This document shows, one piece after another, positions 57,511-64,000 of a DNA stretch of 64,000 nt. Each line of letters opens with the position of its first letter. The first letter of the stretch is position 1. The notes below the pieces were generated by a model. That model searched no databases, had not been told where the DNA came from, and saw only the letters and a program-made list of their open reading frames with translations. Origin of the DNA: Poa pratensis (Eukaryota; Streptophyta; Magnoliopsida; Poales; Poaceae); the NCBI GenBank assembly GCA_947311845.1, contig CAMZMU010000027.1:30643723-30707722 (forward strand). The letters are read 5' to 3'. Position numbers and translations under genes: made by a program.

Positions 57511-57720
57511 TTTACTCTTTATCAGGCGTGAAAGTCCTGAGATTTTGGAGTGAAACAAACCAGTGAGTACCAACATTGCCGGTAGCTGAAAGTCGATACT
57601 GAAGTTACAATACAAGTTCGATTTCTTCAGTTGCATTACGTCTTTGAAGTACACCTCTTTTCCATCCTTCTCTACATCATGGCATTTGTCTTCAGAGTCG
57701 ATGCCAACCAAAAGCGACAC
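57493..57720 (-). other. Coding-like segment, possible exon relic
   Basis: The minus strand reads GIDSEDKCHDVEKDGKEVYF and continues about 50 codons to a stop. It is preceded by a T-rich tract and AAATAG/TGTCG, which resembles a splice acceptor. No family is recognised and no partner exon was found. Confidence 0.3.
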
Positions 57721-58179
57721 TATTTGTAAAAAAGAGATAGTTATGCATGTGTGAACATCAAGGTGAGAGCATGTAATGGACCTATAGTGGCATCAAGAGC
57801 GTAGTCAAGACAACAACCATGGATTCACGTGAAGAAAGGTGTTGCTGCACACTCAAAAGTAAAAAACAGGCGAAGAACTGTATCTCAATTCGTCCCCAAC
57901 TCTAGATCACTGCTGCTGGGAAGAAAATAGCAAAGTGATCAATACGAACTATACTATGTAAACAATGTAGAAAATAACAAATTTGAAGACAGCAGCTTAC
58001 TTTGCCACAAGGCCAGCACCCGTCCCAATGCTAGGATTTGATGAGTTTGTGTTAGCCTTAGTATTCTTATACATATTTTGTGTTTGACCTTAGTATTCTT
58101 ATAAATAGTTTGTGTTAGCCTAACGCCTCCTCCGGCCGGTCATTTTTAATGCCCACGGAAGCTCATGTACATGGACGCA
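57721..58179. other. Spacer between duplication copies
   Basis: AT-rich; contains a short direct repeat of TTTGTGTTAGCC/TTAGTATTCTTAT. Nothing else is recognised. Confidence 0.4.
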
Positions 58180-60125
58180 ATATACATCTATTATGTATAA
58201 AAGCGATAAATTGAAGTCATAGGTTGAGAAATAAAAACTACAAATCAAGCTAAAAACAGTCATTAATTTATTTGGGCTATGATTAGGCCCATTAACAGTA
58301 CCACAACTGAATTTGTTTTTTTATATTTCTTCAGCTGCGAGTAAATTTGTAACTGAATTTTAAGGGTATGTTAGACACACGAATTATCCATGTACACGGT
58401 TATTTTATGATTTTTTTATACATCTAGCATTAATTTTTTACCAGCTGCAAGAGACCTCTAGGTGCACCGGATATATGTTCTCGTGTGAGTACTTTATAAC
58501 ATTTTCGGAGCATCTCCAGTCGGGGCGCCCACGGAGCACATTGCCACGGAGCACGACGCAGGAACCAGCGGCATGAAGAAGGACGAGAAGGACGGCGCCT
58601 AATTTCGTTCAAATATGTAAAATTTACTAAAATTTGAATGAAATCCGCCTAATTTTGCATTTGAATTATTTGGTTTGGGCGGCGCGAGTGGGGATCGATG
58701 GCGCCCAAATGCGCCAGGCCTTCCGGACGGCGCCCAAAGACCCTGTCCGGAAGGCTTTTGGACGGCCATTTGGTCTCCGCGACTGGAGATGCTCTTATCA
58801 CCGTCGAATACTAGTTCAACATTTTTTGGGAAGTCAAACATCTTTAAGTTTGATCTTCTTTATAGAAAAAGACACCAACAGTTGTGCAACCGAATTAGTG
58901 TCATTATATTCATGATAAAATATATTTCATCTCATAACAATTTGATTTTATAAATTTATCTTTTTGGTTAACACGGTCGCAATTTGAGATAATTTGACTT
59001 AAAAAATGAAAGTACACTCTTCCGTGTATGGAGGGAATATCTTATAGAAGGATCTGCTTTTTAGCACTGTCCAACAGAGGATCTCACATTAATTGTGCAT
59101 CGCGACCCAACCCAGGTTGATTAGGGACCTGCCGCCCTACATGAGAAGGACATCTTACAAGATATCCAAAAGAAACATTTCAGATACTCCAGCTTCAGCA
59201 TGTTCGCGACAGTCATTTAGTTTGGAGCATGAAATTCGCTCAACAAACTTCCAAATACGTTTCGTAAAAGGCCGAAACACGATGTGAAATGGTAAGCATC
59301 ATGATTGATGGGACATATGTAGAGGCGAGGACGAGACTAATGCATGGTATGCTCATTTGTAATGCTGAATTGCTGATGAGTAGGAGAGTATAGTAGTCTA
59401 AATGAACATCAAAGGGTTTAGCGCCTCTCCCGCACCAGTTACACTTTCACAGAAGGGATGGGACAGTTTGATCTCTGCAGGAATCGCAAAATTTCCCTCC
59501 GATTTCAGGTTCATATTTGTTTCCGTTATATGGCATTCGGAGGTTGGTAGGGGCAGCCCAAATAGTTACACTTTCCTGGTAAGACCCAGTCGTTATGCTA
59601 ACCTTATGGCCCATACAAATATAACGCCTTGTGGGCTTTGTCGTCGGGATTTTTCCCTTCTCCTGCATTGCAAATTCAGTAGTTCTGTGAGTAGCTAGCA
59701 GTCTGAGTGTACCCCTAAAAAAAAAGCAGTCTGAGTGTGACATGGACATTGCACAACTTCCAAGACTTTGTGAGATGAAAAAAAAAATACTTGAAAACCT
59801 AGGGACGGGCAGCCTTGATGATAATGTTTTTGTGATGAAGGAAGGCACAATTTGCATGCTAATGGCACAGCCCGAGTGACGGGTGAATCGGCGTGCTTGC
59901 TTCGCACATTCAAAAATGACAGCTTGGTAACGCACTAGCATATGTAACATATGCATGACTTCCGGGCAAAAATAGGATGAGAGGTTGCATGCTTAAACTC
60001 CCAACACAAAGCAAGGCACTGTCAGTGATTCCCCTCACTATATGATTAGAGACCTGTGATTAGAGACCGACGCCTGTTCTTGCGAAAGTAGAAGAGAAAT
60101 ATCAAAGCCATGTACAACCATGCCA
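58180..60125. repeat. Diverged tandem duplication, copy 2
   Basis: Partner of 55380-57510. It ends against the Helitron-like element, at AACCATGCCATT, which aligns with AGCCATGCCATTT in copy 1. Confidence 0.75.
58508..58794. mobile_element. Small TIR element (GAGCATCTCCAGT ends)
   Basis: GAGCATCTCCAGTCG at the left and CGCGACTGGAGATGCTC at the right form inverted ends around 287 bp of GGCGCC-rich DNA. Ends of this kind are frequent in grass genomes. The target duplication is not clear, so the superfamily is left open. Confidence 0.65.
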
Positions 60126-60126
60126 T

Positions 60127-61589
60127 TCTACTATATATAAAAGGGGGAAGAATCCCTGCCCTCTCCAGCCCTCCACGTCACCCCCAAACCCTGGCCGTCC
60201 GATCCGCGCGACGGACGGCCGGGATCAGGCCACATCGCTCGAATTCCCCCTGGACACTATTCATCTTGATTTTAGACCAATCACAGACCGCCACGTGTAC
60301 CGGTTACCCGCCGGTCCCCGCGCGCCCAGCCGGTCGCCCACCCGGTCGCCACCCCATCTTGCAAGAAAAACCCTTCGTTTTTTGAAATTCGCATGAATTC
60401 CACGTTCGCCACTGCGATTGGACCTAAATGCAAAACGTGTAAAGTTGCGGGGGCTCCGTGCAAAACCGTCACGGGACCGTCCCCGTCCTCTCTCTCGCGC
60501 GCGCGCCGGCCGAGTTCGCCGGCGCCACAGACGCCGCGCTCGCCGTCTCCGCCCCTCCCCGCACGAATCTGACCCACCGCTAACCTTCCCCGTCCTCCCC
60601 TCTCCCTCCTCGCTCACGGATTTCATCCGAGACGCCGCGAGGCCGCCGGATTTGACTCCGACGCGCCCGCCATCCTCCGCCGCTTCCCCGCGCCGGCGCG
60701 GCCGCTCCGGCGACCAAACCCGGGCGGCGCCGCCACGTACGGGTCGGCCGCGAGCCGCCGCGTCGGATGCGAGCAGTTTCGCATGCCAAAACACACCGGC
60801 GCGTCGCCGACGAGGCCGCCGCCGTTCCGGGTGGCTCCGGCCAGATCTGGCCCCTGTGACATCATTATGACGTCACAGTGAGGCCAGCCTCCCGTTTTTT
60901 TTGATTTTTTTAAAAAAAGCCCTAAATTTTCATTACAATTTTTAAAAAAAGAAAATAAAAACTTTAAACATGTACACCCAAAAAAAAAATGGAAACTATA
61001 TCAAATTTATCACGGGAAAAAAAACTAATTACTTACGTCATAATGCAAACATATTTGAATATTTTAATACGGTAAATATTTGAAGAAACTCCAAAATCAT
61101 TTCAGAAAACGAATACAAATGCAAAATTAACAATTTTTAAAAAACAAAAATAAAAAACTTCAAATACATACATAAAAAAAAGGAAATATATCAAATTGAT
61201 CACGTGAAAAAAAAACTAATTACTTACGACATAGTGTAACCAAAATTGAATATTTCAACACGGTAAATATTTGAAAGAACTCCAAATTCATTCCATAAAA
61301 TGATTAAAAATGCGATATTAATATCTTCGAAAATATCCATCCAAATAATATGGAAAAATAATATGATTGCAAAATAAAATAAAACATTGAAAAATTCTAA
61401 ATAATGCAAACTAAAAAATTCAAATGTGGCCACCAAAGAAAATAAATATGATTTCCACATAATTTCAAATAATGCAACGTGCTAATTCCAAATATGTTCA
61501 CACAAAAAAAAATGACAAACATGCCAACTTTCCATGTGATTTGAAATAATCCCAAACTAGCTGGGTGACCCGCGCAATTGCACGGCTAG
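60127..61589 (+). mobile_element. Helitron-like element, non-autonomous
   Basis: Starts TCTACTATATATAAAAGGGG and ends with a hairpin CCGCGCAATTGCACGG directly followed by CTAG, matching the Helitron plan (5' TC, 3' hairpin then CTRR). The interior is GC-rich in its first half (60150-60860, with incidental frames on both strands) and very A-rich in its second. No Rep/helicase frame. Against the call: the expected A and T at the insertion point are not clearly present. Confidence 0.6.
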
Positions 61590-62925
61590 CACCAAGATTT
61601 TGAATCTACATATTCCTCTTATCCTTTCTCGTGTTTACAGGAGAGCTCAGTTCCAATTAGCGTGTTTATTACTTTTTTGAATGGGTCCGAAAGATCTACA
61701 AAGGACCTACCTAAGGAGCAAGCAGAAAAAAGAGAAACATGTAATCCTCCCAATAGATTTGACGGGATTGCTATAGTCATAGATCCACTACCCATTATAC
61801 CATAGGATCTCACGGCCGGAAAAATAAACATATGGAATATATAAGCACATGAGTTGAGGCTGCAAACGTATCAATAATTTCATAATCATTAAGCAATGCG
61901 AGTGCATTGAAATTTTGTATGCACCATACCGATGAGAAATATGATTGTTAGAAAATATTGTTGCTTAAAATAACAAAACATGTAAAATATGATGTAAGAT
62001 CTGTTCAGTTAAACCTACGAATTCTACGGAATGAAAACGCTTACACAAATATTAACCCCTGGGATATAACAATATAGGACAAACATAGAAATAAATAATA
62101 TTGTTTGCTTCTATTTAGAAATCCCCATCCGCAAGGATAAATATTCATCCATCGCAACAACAAAAAAAACAGGAGAAAATTCCATGTTCTTTCAGAACCT
62201 TCCAACAAACATAACAGAGTATTGTGATCGTGTACCAGTTTCAAATGGTACTTATTGCTTAGTTTTACTCGGTCTCCATCCAAAATCATATCTATGTCTT
62301 CAGCTTCAGCTAGCTACCTGCCACCCAAAATGTCTCTAATGATATAAGATATTATCTCCGTCACTTCTCCTACATGAGTTAGAGAAATGCAACAAAGGTC
62401 ATAAAATTGTTCAAGTTTTCGGATAGGTTAGTGTTAAAAAAAATCAAAATTACATGTTTATGCCTCAGAAGTCATACCTTGTTCATCGTAGTAAGTTGCA
62501 CGCCGGCAGGTCGACATGCATCCAAATAGGGACAATAGAATAATTATTATTTTTGCATAAACACCCTTGGTCGGCCTTTTCTTTTCACTTACGATCCCTC
62601 TATTCTTTTTCCCCCACGTGTCTCGTCGCGTGGACACGACTGTCAGTCGAGGAAGCCCCGTGGAAACCTGCAGTGCGGACGGGCTGCCATATTATGCATA
62701 CATGTGACTTTCAGTTCAGACCAAAGAAAATGAACTGGAAGCCATTGGGAGGATGCTACAATCGTGGCTCATTGTACAGTACTATGAACTTGGACAACGA
62801 TACGTGCGCCTTGTCCAGATGGACAACAACTCACATAGGCCACTGAACCGATGTTCGTCTCTACTTTGACTCCGTCCATATGTATCTCGAGTTCTACGCT
62901 CCAAATCATGTCTGATTTCGTACGA
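61590..62925. other. Intergenic or intronic DNA, nothing firm
   Basis: AT-rich to 62540, then more balanced. If the exons at 63013-63330 are real, this could hold further exons on the minus strand, but I found none I would defend. Confidence 0.4.
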
Positions 62926-63012
62926 TCAGATATCAACTTTGATGAACAACATATCAATCGATCGCTTGGTTATGTGGAGTGTGTAGTTGAAAGCATGAAT
63001 TGAGTTACTAAC

Positions 63013-63136
63013 CGGTTGGTCCCGTACTTGGAGTTTTCGGGCCTCAGTTTCACCAAGCAGCCTCGTTGCCAGCCCGGCGGCCGCAGGCAAGCAGATTGCA
63101 ATCATGTACGCCACGGCAATGCAGGTGAACCAATTT
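63013..63136 (-). CDS. Candidate exon of an unidentified membrane protein
   Basis: A 124-bp exon between a good acceptor (TATAATTGCAG/AAATTGG) and a good donor (CAACCG/GTTAGTAA). It reads NWFTCIAVAYMIAICLPAAA, a clear membrane-spanning segment, then GLATRLLGETEARKLQ. It is in phase with the exon at 63204-63330 through a 67-bp intron, which is short for a plant. No family is recognised. Confidence 0.42.
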
Positions 63137-63203
63137 CTGCAATTATAGAATTGCAATCGTGTGTCTATGCTCCAATAGGAGAAATTCATGGGAAGCCCTG
63201 TAC

Positions 63204-63330
63204 TCCATGAACGTCGCGTAGAACTGTATGAAACTAGTTTTCATACCAAAGTTCAGGTACTGAGTTCCTCGTAAACGACGGCCGCTCGCTCCCGCTGCCA
63301 CCGCCAGCAGGCTGTCGCGAGTCCAGGTTG
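63204..63330 (-). CDS. Candidate upstream exon of the same protein
   Basis: Continuous frame on the minus strand: TRDSLLAVAAGASGRR, then GTQYLNFGMKTSFIQFYATF, ending at a possible donor ATGGA/GTACAG. An upstream acceptor (TCTGTCGTCAG) lies at the edge of the tandem array. Composition looks like real protein. Evidence is codon sense and splice phase only. Confidence 0.38.
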
Positions 63331-64000
63331 TCGATCTGACGACAGATTGATTCTATCATGGGAGATATCGATAGTATGTGGTATTAGTGTATTACCTGGC
63401 TGGAGGCTGTTCGTGTGCATCAGGCAACTCCTCGGTGGATTAATCCATACACCTATGAGGGAAGTCTTCAATCCTTGATCGATCCATGCATGTTTTCAAT
63501 GGCTGCATGCGACATGCAATAGACGATTCCTCAATCCATCGATCTGACGACAGATTGATTCTATCATGGGAGATATCGATAGTATGTGGTATTAGTGTAT
63601 TACCTGGCTGGAGGCTGTTCGTGTGCATCAGGCAACTCCTCAGTGGATTAATCCATACACCTATGAGGGAAGTCTTCAATCCTTGATCGATCCATGCATG
63701 TTTTCAATGGCTGCATGCGACATGCAATAGACGATTCCTCAATCCATCGATCAGTTTAACTGAAGGATGTACGTGTGTACTGGAGGCTGTTCGTGTGCAT
63801 CATGCAACTCCTCAGTGGATTAATCCATACACCTATGAGGGAAGTCTTCAATCCTTGATCGATCCATGCATGTTTTCAATGGCTGCATGCGACATGCAAT
63901 AGACGATTCCTCAATCCATCGATCAGTTTAACTGAAGGATGTACGTGTGTATCAGACCAGCAACTCCTCAATCGATTGAACCATATGACGATTACTCAAT
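63331..64000. repeat. 208-bp tandem array running off the window
   Basis: Units start at 63331, 63539, 63747 and 63919. The first two are nearly identical (208 bp). The third lacks the segment with GATAGTATGTGGTATTAG and is 172 bp. The fourth continues past the edge. Read on the minus strand each unit contains GAGGAGTTGC and CACACGAACAGCCTCCAG; the first two follow this with a GT that could be a splice donor. Confidence 0.92.

Noticed and set aside
60261..60870. Several long frames on both strands
   Set aside because: A GC-rich block of the Helitron-like element. Frames overlap on opposite strands with low-complexity Arg/Ala/Pro content.

Overview
This window is nuclear DNA of a large-genome grass, most likely a Triticeae species (wheat, Aegilops, barley or a relative). 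The basis is nested LTR retrotransposons with grass-type termini, many Stowaway MITEs starting CTCCCTCCG, a plant LINE, a Helitron-like element, and one intact plant GRAS transcription-factor gene. No bacterial, organellar or rRNA features were seen.

Layout. (1) 1-22191 is a four-level nest of LTR retrotransposons, called A to D here. Element A (minus strand, LTRs of about 3.9 kb) lies in element B, B in C, and C in D. The left halves of B, C and D are outside the window, so each shows only its 3' tail and 3' LTR. A near-complete LINE (2247-8205, minus) sits in the gag gene of A. (2) 22192-35306 is a 13-kb island without LTR elements. It holds the GRAS gene (25062-27485, minus), its probable 5'-UTR intron, a 2.25-kb Pack-MULE-like element upstream (28148-30395), and a cluster of Stowaway MITEs (32.0-35.1 kb). 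(3) 35307-55116 is a second nest. Element E (0.95-kb LTRs) is interrupted inside gag by a solo LTR (F, TSD GGTTC). F is itself interrupted by a complete non-autonomous element (G, TSD ACGCC). E and G both carry, on the strand opposite to gag, an intron-containing gene resembling the 'putative gypsy type transposon' family. (4) 55117-64000 is low-copy-looking sequence with a diverged tandem duplication (about 55.4-57.5 and 58.2-60.1 kb), a Helitron-like element (60127-61589), candidate exons of an unidentified membrane protein on the minus strand (63013-63330), and a 208-bp tandem array running off the right edge.

The only gene I call confidently as a functioning host gene is the GRAS gene. 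No visible LTR element contains reverse transcriptase or integrase, so all appear non-autonomous or are seen only in part; the LINE has the only intact reverse transcriptase frame. Family names from repeat databases are not given because they cannot be confirmed by reading alone.
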